NCBI GenBank assembly: GCA_937927755.1
Contig: CALBDB010000152.1
Location: 1 to 35,155, forward strand
Length of the DNA: 35,155 bases
Reading direction: 5' to 3'
DNA from: an uncultured Lysobacterales bacterium
GTDB taxonomy: Bacteria > Pseudomonadota > Gammaproteobacteria > Xanthomonadales > SZUA-36
Shown here: piece by piece, positions 25,810 through 34,342 of the stretch
Position numbering within the stretch: the first letter of the stretch is position 1
How the letters are laid out: every line of letters starts with the position of its first letter
Made by a program: the position numbers and the translations under genes
The notes under the pieces: generated by a model
What the model was told of the DNA's origin: nothing
Databases searched by the model: none
The model's input: only the letters and a program-made list of their open reading frames with translations

Positions 25810-26955
25810 ATGAACAAAACGCTGGAATTGACCTGTAGCCTGATCGAACGTGCTTCACTCACACCCGACGATGCTGGTTGCCAGCAACTGCTGGCCGACA
25901 GGTTGGAGCCACTGGGTTTCAATACCGAATGGCTCCCGTTTGGAGATACGAGCAACGTGATCTTTACGCATGGTAAAGCTGGTGACCCGGCCGGGCCGTC
26001 TTTGTGGTTCCTCGGCCATACGGACGTGGTGCCCAGCGGCCCGTTGGAGGACTGGACGTCGCCGCCATTCAAGGCCGAAATCAGGAATGGTTTCCTGTAT
26101 GGACGTGGCACCGCAGACATGAAAGGCGCGGTCGCCGCCATGGTTATCGCGGCTGAAGACCTGGTTCGTGAGCACCCTGATCACGCAGGTCAGGTCGGCA
26201 TCCTTTTGACCAGTGATGAAGAGGGCGATGCTGGAGACGGCATAACAAAAGTTGCAGATGTTCTGCGGCAACGGGGCACGGCGCCGCAATATTGCCTGGT
26301 GGGAGAGCCCAGCAGTCATGCTCACCTGGGTGATATCGTTCGTATCGGACGGCGTGGCTCGGTCAATGCGTTTATTTCGGCCCAAGGTGTACAGGGCCAC
26401 AGCGCTTTTCCGGAGGCACTGGACAACCCGATACACCGCCTCGCCGCCTTCCTGAATACACTGACTACCATGGAGTGGGACCGCGGGGATGAGAATTTTC
26501 CGCCCACACATTGCCAGGTGACCAACATCCATTCCGGCACCGGCGCAGAAAACGTAACCCCCGGCCACGCCGAGGTCATGATCAATTTTCGCAACTCACC
26601 CGCGACACCGGCGGAAGAGATCAAGTCAAAAGTTGAAGCCCTGCTGGAGAAATGCGGTTTGCAGCGCTATGAAGTGGCGTGGCGAATCTCAGGTCACCCA
26701 TTCCGCTCCGAGCCTGGCGCCCTGCGTGCTGCAACGGTTGACGCCATCCGCTCCGAACTGGGTATCCAGCCCGAACTGAACACCGGAGGCGGCACCTCTG
26801 ATGGGCGTTTTATTGCACCGCTTGGAACGGAGGTGCTTGAACTTGGCCTGCTCAATGAAAGCATTCACAAAATTGATGAAAATACATCCGTGGACGATCT
26901 CAACGCCCTGTCCCGTGTGTACCACCGGATAATGACCGGTCTTTTAACCGGCTGA
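25810..26955 (+). CDS. dapE: succinyl-diaminopimelate desuccinylase
   Basis: A 381-residue M20-family dinuclear zinc hydrolase that releases LL-diaminopimelate from its N-succinyl form. Metal-ligand motifs are FLGHTDVVPSG, GRGTADMKGA, SDEEGDAGDG (the two Glu include the catalytic base) and VGEPSS, with a C-terminal His in ESIHKIDE. The dimerisation-domain segment GRRGSVNAFISAQGVQGHSA and the NTGGGTSDGRF loop are typical of DapE. It starts 3 bp after the ArsC-like gene and is last in the operon. Confidence 0.96.
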   Translation: MNKTLELTCSLIERASLTPDDAGCQQLLADRLEPLGFNTEWLPFGDTSNVIFTHGKAGDPAGPSLWFLGHTDVVPSGPLEDWTSPPFKAEIRNGFLYGRGTADMKGAVAAMVIAAEDLVREHPDHAGQVGILLTSDEEGDAGDGITKVADVLRQRGTAPQYCLVGEPSSHAHLGDIVRIGRRGSVNAFISAQGVQGHSAFPEALDNPIHRLAAFLNTLTTMEWDRGDENFPPTHCQVTNIHSGTGAENVTPGHAEVMINFRNSPATPAEEIKSKVEALLEKCGLQRYEVAWRISGHPFRSEPGALRAATVDAIRSELGIQPELNTGGGTSDGRFIAPLGTEVLELGLLNESIHKIDENTSVDDLNALSRVYHRIMTGLLTG

Positions 26956-26989
26956 TAAAAAAAGAAATACCTGACTGGTCTATGTCGGA

Positions 26990-27009
26990 CCGGGTGAACA
27001 CACACCCGG
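26990..27009. terminator. hairpin between convergent dapE and RND genes
   Basis: CCGGGTG (26990-26996) and CACCCGG (27003-27009) form a perfect 7-bp stem with a 6-nt loop, 35 bp after dapE and 14 bp beyond the RND permease 3' end. No T tract follows on either strand, so it may block readthrough only partially in both directions. Confidence 0.45.
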
Positions 27010-27022
27010 CCCGGTAATTCGA

Positions 27023-30000
27023 TCAATCCAACTCTGCCAGTGGCCGGTACTTGAAGCCGTGGAACATGGCGTAGAGCATCGGCACCACGATTAATGTCAA
27101 CACCGTGGCGAATCCGAGGCCAAACATGATGGTTGCCGCCATGCTTTCAAAGAATGCATCCGCCAACAGCGGCACCATGCCCAGGATGGTCGTCACGGCT
27201 GCCATCGAAACCGGGCGTACACGGCTGACACCGGAATCAAATACAGCCTGGTAGGGCTCCTTGCCGGATGCAAGTTCGGTGTTGATCTGGTCCAGCAGCA
27301 CGATGCCGTTCTTCAACAGCATGCCTGAAAGGCTGAGCAGGCCAAGCATGGCCATAAAGCCAAACGGCTTGTTCAACAGCAGCAGACCGACCGTAACACC
27401 AATAATGGCAAGCGGCACACAGGCCCAGATCACCAGCGGAGCCCGTACGGCATTAAATAACACCACCGTAATCAGGAACATCAACAGGAACCCCATTGGC
27501 AGTGAAGCAGTCAGCGCTTCGGAAGCCTCGGTGGAGCTTTCATACTCGCCACCCCACTCGAGAAAATACCCATCCGGTAATTCGATCGCCTCTATCTTTG
27601 GCCTGAGGCGTTTAAACAGGTCGTTGGCTGTCTCTGTGCCAAACACGCTCGGATCGGTCAACACCGAGAGTGTCCGCTTGCGGTCCCGGCGTTGGATCAG
27701 TGCGTCCTCCCACTCTGTTTTGAAGTCGTCTACGACCTCGTCAATTTGTACATAACGCTCATAGGTGGTGCTGAATAATTGCACATCACGAATGCTGTCG
27801 ATGTTCAGTCGTTCCTCATCTGGCAGGCGCATCAGGATGGGCATCAAATTTGTACCATCGCGATACAGGCCAACCGGGTAGCCTGAAAAGCTCATCAGCA
27901 GAGCGCCGTCAAGATCCCGCTTGCTGATGCCCAGGCGTCGTGCGTTGGCTTCGTTTAGCTGTGGCCGCATCATCTTTGAACGTTCACGCCAGTCGTCGCG
28001 AATTCCGGTGGCATTGTGATCTTCACGCATGATGTTCTTGGCCTCAAAAGCCAGCTTCCGCAGCACTTCCGGATCCGGACCGATAAATCTCGCCTCGATT
28101 TTGGCCGGTGGAGATGGGCCGATTTCCAGCCGGCGGAACTTGATTGAAGCCTGTGGATAATTCTCCGCGAGAAACTTCTCTACATCCTTCATCATTGGAA
28201 TTACATTTTCAGAATCCTTGATTCGGAATAGCAGTTGCGCATAGCTTGAATAGGCCTGCTCTGGTGTATAGGTCAACATGAATCGTGGCATGCCCCCGCC
28301 AATCACGGCATGGGAGAATTCCACCCGTTCATCCCCTGCGAGGCTGTTCTGGATTGCGACCACATTTTCCTCGGTGGCGCGAATATCGGTGCCCTCGGGT
28401 AGCCAGAAATCAACCATGAATATCGGCGTGGTAGAAGGCGGGAAGAATGACTGTTGTACCTTACCAAAACCGGCTATTGATGCCGCTAGCATGACAATCA
28501 GAGTAATGACGGTTAGCCACCGTCGCCGCATACAGAAATCAAGTAGTTTCTTGTAAGCAACAAATAATGCGCCCTTGTAGGGATCTTCCTGTTCCACGCC
28601 GGAGTCCTGCGCGGTCTGGATTTCCTCCTTGAAGAACAAGTCGCAGAAAAACGGTGTCAGCGTCATGGCTGTAAACCAGCTCAGCATTAGTGAAAACAGC
28701 AGCACCCAGAACAATGAGCCGGCAAATTCACCGGTGGAATCCGGTGACAGTCCAATCGGCGCAAAAGCAAGTATGGCAATAAAGGTAGCACCGAGCAGTG
28801 GCCACATGGTTTGCTGGACAATTGCATTGGCTGCAGCCAGCTTGGTCATGCCACGCTTTAGGCCGATCAGCACACCCTCGGTTATAACGATGGCATTGTC
28901 GACCAGCATGCCGAGTGCAATGATCAGTGCCCCGAGGGATATACGTTGCAACTCGATACCCTTGCTCATCATCAGGATAAATGTGCCGGAGCAGGTCAAA
29001 AACAGGATCAGACCGATCAGAATTCCACTTTTTATCCCCATAAAAAACAGCAGTACGATGATAACGATCGCTACGGCTGCGATAAGGTTCTTCAGAAAAG
29101 AGGCAACCGACTTTTCCACCTCTACCGGTTGGTTATAAATAACATTGAGTTCCATACCCACCGGCCGGGCGAATTCCAGTTCCTCTCCACGTTTTGCCAG
29201 GGCTCTGCCGATCTCCACGACATTAACACCTGCTGTGAAAGAAATACCGAGAACCAGGGCTGGTTTCCCGGCAAAGCGCATGATTTTATTCGGGACTTCC
29301 GCGTAATCCTGGTACACCCTGGCAACATCGCCAAGATAGATCAGTTCGCTCGCCCCAGGGTCCGAGATCAGCAATTGCTCGAGTTGCCTGACATCGGTGA
29401 ACTCGCCGGTCGGATTAATACGTACAGCTTCAGAACCAGCGCGGATACTGCCTGCATTTGAGACCTGGTTCTGCGTCTGAAGCAGCGTGAAGATTCGCTG
29501 CAGGGAAATTCCCAGGGTGGCTAGTCTTGACTGGGATATTTCGACAAACACCTGCCGCTCACGTGCGCCGGTGATTTCAACCTTGGCAATGCCGGGAACC
29601 AGGATCAGTTCACGGCGTAAATAGTCGACATAATCTTCAATTTCACCATAGCTGTAACCGTCACCGGTGACCGCCAGCATCAGCCCGAAAACATCACCAA
29701 AATCATCCAGGATCAATGGTTCGGATGTGCCGGGCGGCAATTCACCACGCACACCCATGTCACTGATCTTGCGTCGAAGCGTATCCCATACCTGTTGTAA
29801 TTCCGCCCCGCCGTAGGTGTTTTGAATGGTGGGGGTTATCTGTGACAGACCGGCGCTGGATGTGGAAACGACCTCGTCCAGTGATGACAATTGTTGCAAT
29901 GCCTGTTCAACAGGGTAGGTGACTTCCTCTTCGACCTGCCGTGCCGACGCGCCCGGGTAAGCAACCATGATCTTAGCGTCTTTTACTGTAAACGGTGGAT

Positions 30001-30109
30001 CTTCCAGTTGTCCCAAGGCGAAAAAAGCAACCATGCCCCCAACGCCGAAAATCAGCACCAGCATCCAGCTGATGACTTTTTTCTCAATCGCAAATTGCGC
30101 AAGAAGCAT
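27023..30109 (-). CDS. RND efflux permease, HAE-1 family (second system)
   Basis: A 1028-residue AcrB-fold permease. Features are an N-terminal helix (WMLVLIFGVGGMVAFFAL), porter-domain QLEDPPF and YPGASARQVEEEV, TM2-TM6 with LVDNAIVITEG (D404-N405) in TM4, and a C-terminal half with IWACVPLAIIGVTVGLLLL and GMLLKNGIVLLDQI. The second acidic residue of the usual TM4 Asp-Asp pair is Asn here, a variant also found in other HAE-1 members. Its ATG overlaps the last base of the adaptor's TAA (TAATG). It is clearly divergent from the first RND permease, so the two are not a recent duplication. Confidence 0.94.
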   Translation of the reverse strand: MLLAQFAIEKKVISWMLVLIFGVGGMVAFFALGQLEDPPFTVKDAKIMVAYPGASARQVEEEVTYPVEQALQQLSSLDEVVSTSSAGLSQITPTIQNTYGGAELQQVWDTLRRKISDMGVRGELPPGTSEPLILDDFGDVFGLMLAVTGDGYSYGEIEDYVDYLRRELILVPGIAKVEITGARERQVFVEISQSRLATLGISLQRIFTLLQTQNQVSNAGSIRAGSEAVRINPTGEFTDVRQLEQLLISDPGASELIYLGDVARVYQDYAEVPNKIMRFAGKPALVLGISFTAGVNVVEIGRALAKRGEELEFARPVGMELNVIYNQPVEVEKSVASFLKNLIAAVAIVIIVLLFFMGIKSGILIGLILFLTCSGTFILMMSKGIELQRISLGALIIALGMLVDNAIVITEGVLIGLKRGMTKLAAANAIVQQTMWPLLGATFIAILAFAPIGLSPDSTGEFAGSLFWVLLFSLMLSWFTAMTLTPFFCDLFFKEEIQTAQDSGVEQEDPYKGALFVAYKKLLDFCMRRRWLTVITLIVMLAASIAGFGKVQQSFFPPSTTPIFMVDFWLPEGTDIRATEENVVAIQNSLAGDERVEFSHAVIGGGMPRFMLTYTPEQAYSSYAQLLFRIKDSENVIPMMKDVEKFLAENYPQASIKFRRLEIGPSPPAKIEARFIGPDPEVLRKLAFEAKNIMREDHNATGIRDDWRERSKMMRPQLNEANARRLGISKRDLDGALLMSFSGYPVGLYRDGTNLMPILMRLPDEERLNIDSIRDVQLFSTTYERYVQIDEVVDDFKTEWEDALIQRRDRKRTLSVLTDPSVFGTETANDLFKRLRPKIEAIELPDGYFLEWGGEYESSTEASEALTASLPMGFLLMFLITVVLFNAVRAPLVIWACVPLAIIGVTVGLLLLNKPFGFMAMLGLLSLSGMLLKNGIVLLDQINTELASGKEPYQAVFDSGVSRVRPVSMAAVTTILGMVPLLADAFFESMAATIMFGLGFATVLTLIVVPMLYAMFHGFKYRPLAELD

Positions 30110-31209
30110 TACAGTCCCCCCTCACGCTCCATTGGGCGGACCAGCATGTTTTCCTGTACTGCATTAACACCCGCGGAAATAATCAGGTCGCCCTCACTGA
30201 GACCCTCAAGGACGGTAATATCGGAGCCACGGAGTTGCCCAACTCTCACGGCCTTTCTCATTGCCCGCATGCTGTCCGGATTGACCAGCCAGACATACTT
30301 GTCTTCCGCATCCAACGGCTCTTCCTCGGCGCTGAAAACAGCCTCAATCGGTACAATGACGCCCTCGGTCTCTCTCCTGTACAAGGCGCCGATGTTGGCA
30401 ATCACGGTGGCGCTCATGCCCGGTAGTATGTTTACGTTTTCGGGATTGGGCAGCGAAACCGTCAGTTTGTAAGTCAGCGTCGCCTCATCAGCCTGCGCTT
30501 CATGCTCCTTATAATATGCGTCATAGGTCTCATCCCCGCTTGAATCGAAACGTACCTGGACAGGTTTCAGTTGGCGGTTTGCAACCGTTCTTTCGACCCT
30601 GGAAACGATTGATTCGGGAACATCGATCGTCACATCAATCATCTCGCCGGTCTGCAATATCATGACGACCTGGCCAGCGGTGACGCTCTGGTAATTTTCC
30701 GATAGGCGGCGGGCAATCACTCCATCGAAAGGTGCATGTATGTTGGTGTAATCAAGGTTATTGCGGGCACGGGTCAGGTCCGATTGCCGTACCTTCATCA
30801 AGGCAAAGCGCTGGTCGTACTCAGATTGTGAAACAAGTTGACGTTCGACCAGTTCCGAGACCCGCTCAAATTGCGCTTTTGACAGGTCATACTGTGCCTG
30901 CGCCTGGTTCAGGGCCGCCTGGAAGTCTGCGGGGTCCAGCCTGGCCAGCAGTTCACCCTGGGATACTTTCTTGCCCCGCGTGGCCGGGAATTCGATCAGT
31001 TCACCCGATACGCGGAAGGCCAATTCGGCCTGGTCCGTGGCGCGGACTTCTCCTGGGAAAGAACGGAAAAGTTCTCCACCAGCCGGGATCACCGTATACA
31101 GTTTGGCTGGCCGTGCAACTTCCTGGACAACCGGGGGTGGTGGTTCCGAGCAAGCGGCGACCAGGAAAACAACCAGTGACGTAATTGTAGTTCTTAGTGA
31201 GCGAAGCAT
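30109..31209 (-). CDS. RND periplasmic adaptor lipoprotein, second system
   Basis: A 366-residue membrane-fusion protein. The N-terminus is a lipoprotein signal peptide with lipobox LVAAC (Cys20), followed by a proline-rich stretch SEPPPPV. The barrel-sandwich halves are VSGELIEFPATRGKKVSQGE and IHAPFDGVIARRLSENYQSV, flanking an alpha-hairpin (AALNQAQAQYDLSKAQFERV). The beta-barrel and C-terminal domain end in LLVRPMEREGGL-like sequence. The gene is 5' of its permease and overlaps it by one base. No outer-membrane factor or regulator gene is adjacent. Confidence 0.93.
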   Translation of the reverse strand: MLRSLRTTITSLVVFLVAACSEPPPPVVQEVARPAKLYTVIPAGGELFRSFPGEVRATDQAELAFRVSGELIEFPATRGKKVSQGELLARLDPADFQAALNQAQAQYDLSKAQFERVSELVERQLVSQSEYDQRFALMKVRQSDLTRARNNLDYTNIHAPFDGVIARRLSENYQSVTAGQVVMILQTGEMIDVTIDVPESIVSRVERTVANRQLKPVQVRFDSSGDETYDAYYKEHEAQADEATLTYKLTVSLPNPENVNILPGMSATVIANIGALYRRETEGVIVPIEAVFSAEEEPLDAEDKYVWLVNPDSMRAMRKAVRVGQLRGSDITVLEGLSEGDLIISAGVNAVQENMLVRPMEREGGL

Positions 31210-31524
31210 ATTCGAGTTCCTTTTATGGGTTACCTCGGCAGAGCAGTGCAGGATCGAATCCTAAATCAGAGGGTATAGTTACCAGAATTGTTGTCTATCC
31301 ACTTTGCGTCTTTCTTGAAGCCCGGCCTCTCCCCTGTTTGGCGTGCTATTCACCATGGTAACGCCCTGGCTTGGGTTTGTGAATAGATCGGTCGGTTCCC
31401 AATGATATTCTCGAACGTACTAAACGCCTGTAATCTCGAAATATTGTTTTTTTGTACTTCAGACCGCAAATAGTCCTCATCGGAGTCCGTTATTGGGCGG
31501 CTCAAACATTTTGAGGAATAGACA
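31210..31524. other. 315-bp divergent region between the second RND operon and clpB
   Basis: No gene is supported. It contains a candidate heat-shock promoter (31314-31338) and, near clpB, an AT-rich tract at about 31440-31453. I saw no strong sigma70 promoter for the RND operon and no clear dyad. Confidence 0.4.
31314..31338 (+). promoter_or_regulatory. candidate sigma32 heat-shock promoter for clpB
   Basis: CTTGAAG (31314-31320) matches the sigma32 -35 consensus CTTGAAA at six of seven bases. After an 11-bp spacer comes CCCTGTT, keeping the CCC of the CCCATnT -10 box but with an imperfect remainder. The leader to clpB would be about 180 nt. clpB is a classic sigma32 target, which supports the reading, but the -10 match is modest. 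Confidence 0.4.
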
Positions 31525-34095
31525 ATGCGAATGGACAAACTCACCAGTAAGTTCCAACTGGCACTGGCGGACGCACAGAGCCTGGCGGTCGGGCTGGACC
31601 ATCAGTTAATCGAGCCGGACCATGTCATGGTGGCCTTGCTCGACCAGGGGGGCGGCTCTATCCGTCACCTGTTGACCAAGGCCGGCGTCAAGGTTAATGC
31701 ACTGCGTTCAAAGCTCGGTGAACGGCTCGATTCACTGCCGAAGGTTTCCGGTGCTGCGGGAGAGGTCAATCTCTCCAATGACACCATCAAGATGTTGACT
31801 GTGACCGACAAGCTGGCACAAAAACGTGATGACCAGTACATCGCCAGCGAGTTATTCGTGCTGGCGGCGCTGGATGTCAAAGGCCCGGTTGCCGACATCC
31901 TGAAGCAGACCGGCGCCAACCGCGAAGCCATTGAGAAATCCATTGATGAAATACGTGGCGGAGAGCAGGTCAACGACCCCAACGCCGAGGAATCCCGCCA
32001 GGCGCTGGAAAAATACACCATTGACCTGACAGAAAAAGCCGAGCAATCGAAACTCGACCCCGTCATTGGCAGGGACGAGGAAATTCGCAGGTGTATCCAG
32101 GTTTTACAACGCCGGACCAAGAATAACCCGGTGCTGATGGGCGAGCCCGGTGTGGGCAAGACAGCTATCGTAGAAGGTATGGCGCAGCGGATCGTCAACG
32201 GCGAAGTACCCGAAGGACTGAAAGGCAAGCGTGTGCTGTCACTGGATATGGGCGCGCTGATTGCGGGTGCAAAATTCCGTGGTGAGTTCGAAGAACGTCT
32301 GAAAGCATTGCTCAATGACCTCAGTAAACAAGAAGGCAATGTCATCCTGTTTATCGATGAAATTCATACCATGGTCGGTGCCGGTAAAGCCGAGGGCTCC
32401 ATGGACGCCGGCAATATGCTCAAGCCTGCCCTGGCGCGCGGCGAGTTGCACTGCATCGGCGCTACCACGCTGGATGAATACCGGCAGTACATGGAAAAAG
32501 ATGCCGCACTGGAGCGTCGCTTTCAGAAAGTATTTGTCGGAGAACCATCGGTAGAAGACACAATCGGCATCCTGCGTGGATTGCAGGAACGATACGAAGT
32601 TCACCATGGTGTCGATATCAGCGATCCTGCGCTGGTGGCTGCCGCTACCCTGTCGCACCGTTATATTTCCGACCGGCAATTGCCGGACAAAGCCATAGAC
32701 CTGATGGACGAGGCGGCTTCGCGTATCCGCATGGAAATCGATTCAAAGCCGGAAAAACTGGACCGTCTCGAACGGCGCCTGATCCAGCAGAAAATTCAGC
32801 GCGAAGCACTGAAGAAAGAGAAGGACGAGGCATCGATTCAACGCTTGGCAGACCTGGAAGAGACCATCGCTCAACTTGAACGTGAGTTTTCGGATCTGGA
32901 GGAAATCTGGAAATCAGAGAAAGCTGCCGTACAGGGCACGACACATATCAAGGAAGAGCTTGAACGCACCCGCGCCGAACTGGAAACAGCCCGCCGCGCC
33001 AGCGACCTGGCACGTATGTCAGAGCTGCAGTACGGGCGTATCCCGGAACTGGAAGAGGCGTTGAAACAGGCTGAAAAAGGCGAGCAGGCAGATTTCACAT
33101 TGCTGCGCACCAGTGTTACCGAAGACGAGATCGCAGAGGTCGTATCACGCTGGACCGGTATCCCTGTATCAAGGATGCTCGAGGGTGAGCGCGACAAGCT
33201 GTTGCGTATGGAATCGGCACTTCACAATCGGGTGATTGGCCAGGACGAAGCAGTAATATCGGTTTCAAACGCAATACGCCGCGCGCGTGCGGGCTTATCG
33301 GATGCCAACCGCCCGATCGGTTCATTCCTGGTCCTCGGCCCGACCGGTGTCGGTAAAACCGAACTGTGCAAATCATTGGCGGAATTCATGTTTGATACCG
33401 AGGAAGCCATGGTGCGTATCGACATGTCGGAGTTCATGGAAAAACACTCCGTGGCCCGCCTGATCGGTGCCCCTCCCGGCTATGTCGGCTACGAAGAAGG
33501 TGGTTACCTGACCGAGGCAGTCCGGCGCCGGCCTTATTCCGTCATCCTGCTGGATGAAGTGGAAAAAGCCCATTCAGATGTCTTCAATATCCTGTTACAG
33601 GTGCTTGATGACGGCCGTTTAACCGATGGCCATGGCCGCACGGTAGATTTCCGCAACACCGTGATCGTCATGACATCAAATCTCGGCTCCAGCCGTATCC
33701 AGGATCTGGCCGGTGGCAGTTACGATGACATGAAGTCGGCAGTGATGGATGTAGTCGGGCATCATTTCCGGCCCGAGTTCATCAACCGCGTAGACGACCT
33801 GGTGGTATTCCACCCGCTCGACCAGTCGCAAATCCGCCTGATCGCAGGTATCCAGCTCGAAATGCTCAGAAAGCGTCTCGAGCATACCGGTCTTGAAATG
33901 GAGATCACCGACGAAGCCCTAGACCTGCTCGCAGAAGCCGGCTTCGACCCGGTCTATGGTGCAAGACCCCTGAAGCGAGCCATCCAGCAACAAATCGAAA
34001 ACCCGCTGGCCCAAAGTATCCTGGCCGGTGATTTTGCATCAGGAGACACCGTAAATATCACCGTAGAAGACGGCAAATTTCACTTCACCAGCTAA
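31525..34095 (+). CDS. clpB: ATP-dependent disaggregase ClpB
   Basis: An 856-residue Hsp100 chaperone that threads aggregated proteins through its hexamer together with DnaK. It has an N-terminal Clp-N domain ([20 protein letters not shown]), AAA1 with Walker A GEPGVGKT and Walker B VILFIDE, and a coiled-coil middle domain (~405-525) that distinguishes ClpB from ClpA/ClpC. AAA2 has GPTGVGKT and VILLDE, followed by a C-terminal D2 small domain. The start ATG has GAGGA 7 nt upstream and matches E. coli MRLDRLTNKF. Length is typical (857 in E. coli). A REP-like element begins 18 bp after the stop codon. Confidence 0.98.
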   Translation: MRMDKLTSKFQLALADAQSLAVGLDHQLIEPDHVMVALLDQGGGSIRHLLTKAGVKVNALRSKLGERLDSLPKVSGAAGEVNLSNDTIKMLTVTDKLAQKRDDQYIASELFVLAALDVKGPVADILKQTGANREAIEKSIDEIRGGEQVNDPNAEESRQALEKYTIDLTEKAEQSKLDPVIGRDEEIRRCIQVLQRRTKNNPVLMGEPGVGKTAIVEGMAQRIVNGEVPEGLKGKRVLSLDMGALIAGAKFRGEFEERLKALLNDLSKQEGNVILFIDEIHTMVGAGKAEGSMDAGNMLKPALARGELHCIGATTLDEYRQYMEKDAALERRFQKVFVGEPSVEDTIGILRGLQERYEVHHGVDISDPALVAAATLSHRYISDRQLPDKAIDLMDEAASRIRMEIDSKPEKLDRLERRLIQQKIQREALKKEKDEASIQRLADLEETIAQLEREFSDLEEIWKSEKAAVQGTTHIKEELERTRAELETARRASDLARMSELQYGRIPELEEALKQAEKGEQADFTLLRTSVTEDEIAEVVSRWTGIPVSRMLEGERDKLLRMESALHNRVIGQDEAVISVSNAIRRARAGLSDANRPIGSFLVLGPTGVGKTELCKSLAEFMFDTEEAMVRIDMSEFMEKHSVARLIGAPPGYVGYEEGGYLTEAVRRRPYSVILLDEVEKAHSDVFNILLQVLDDGRLTDGHGRTVDFRNTVIVMTSNLGSSRIQDLAGGSYDDMKSAVMDVVGHHFRPEFINRVDDLVVFHPLDQSQIRLIAGIQLEMLRKRLEHTGLEMEITDEALDLLAEAGFDPVYGARPLKRAIQQQIENPLAQSILAGDFASGDTVNITVEDGKFHFTS

Positions 34096-34113
34096 CACAG
34101 CATTTGGGAATCC

Positions 34114-34140
34114 TGTAGGAGCGACGCTCGCGTCGCGATT
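34114..34140 (+). repeat. REP-like palindromic element
   Basis: Identical over 27 bp to 15574-15600, with the GCGACGC/GCGTCGC stem at 34121-34136. It is the left member of an inverted pair between clpB and proA. Confidence 0.85.
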
Positions 34141-34207
34141 GACCTACCGAATAGGCCCAAGTATCAAACTCGCACAATACGTGGGGAGGGGGATGTTCCA
34201 CATGAGA

Positions 34208-34234
34208 CCTTCGCAAACGTCCTGTTCGCGAAGG
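34208..34234. repeat. hairpin inside the REP pair
   Basis: CCTTCGC (34208-34214) and GCGAAGG (34228-34234) form a perfect 7-bp stem. It extends after one mismatch by GAG/CTC on the outside. Confidence 0.5.
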
Positions 34235-34301
34235 CTCCTGAACAAAGATACCCACCCCCTGCTGCCGGGGTGTGCTTGGTTGGTAGGTTTGAAGAGCGAA
34301 A

Positions 34302-34328
34302 AATCGCGACGCGAGCGTCGCTCCTACA
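34302..34328 (-). repeat. REP-like palindromic element, reversed
   Basis: The exact reverse complement of the 34114-34140 copy. It lies 14 bp beyond the proA stop codon, so in the proA transcript it reads TGTAGGAGCGACGC first. Confidence 0.85.
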
Positions 34329-34342
34329 GCTTCTGCCTGCTG

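Larger units (their letters stand above)
34096..34342. other. 247-bp convergent intergenic region built of nested palindromes
   Basis: The gap between clpB and proA is bracketed by two identical, inverted REP-like copies (34114-34140 and 34302-34328). Between them are a CCTTCGC/GCGAAGG hairpin (34208-34234) and a CACCCC/GGGGTG hairpin (34253-34272). No gene is supported; it resembles a BIME that could end transcription from both sides. Confidence 0.55.

Noticed and set aside
25855-26568. A 237-codon minus-strand open frame opposite dapE
   Set aside because: A shadow of dapE codon usage with no family resemblance.
31665-32345. A 226-codon serine-rich minus-strand open frame opposite clpB
   Set aside because: Serine-rich low-complexity translation is typical of the antisense of a GC-rich, charged coding sequence; clpB is certain here.
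14113-34328. Treating the repeated 27-bp palindromes as a CRISPR array
   Set aside because: The copies are kilobases apart, vary in orientation, have no regular spacers and no cas genes are present.
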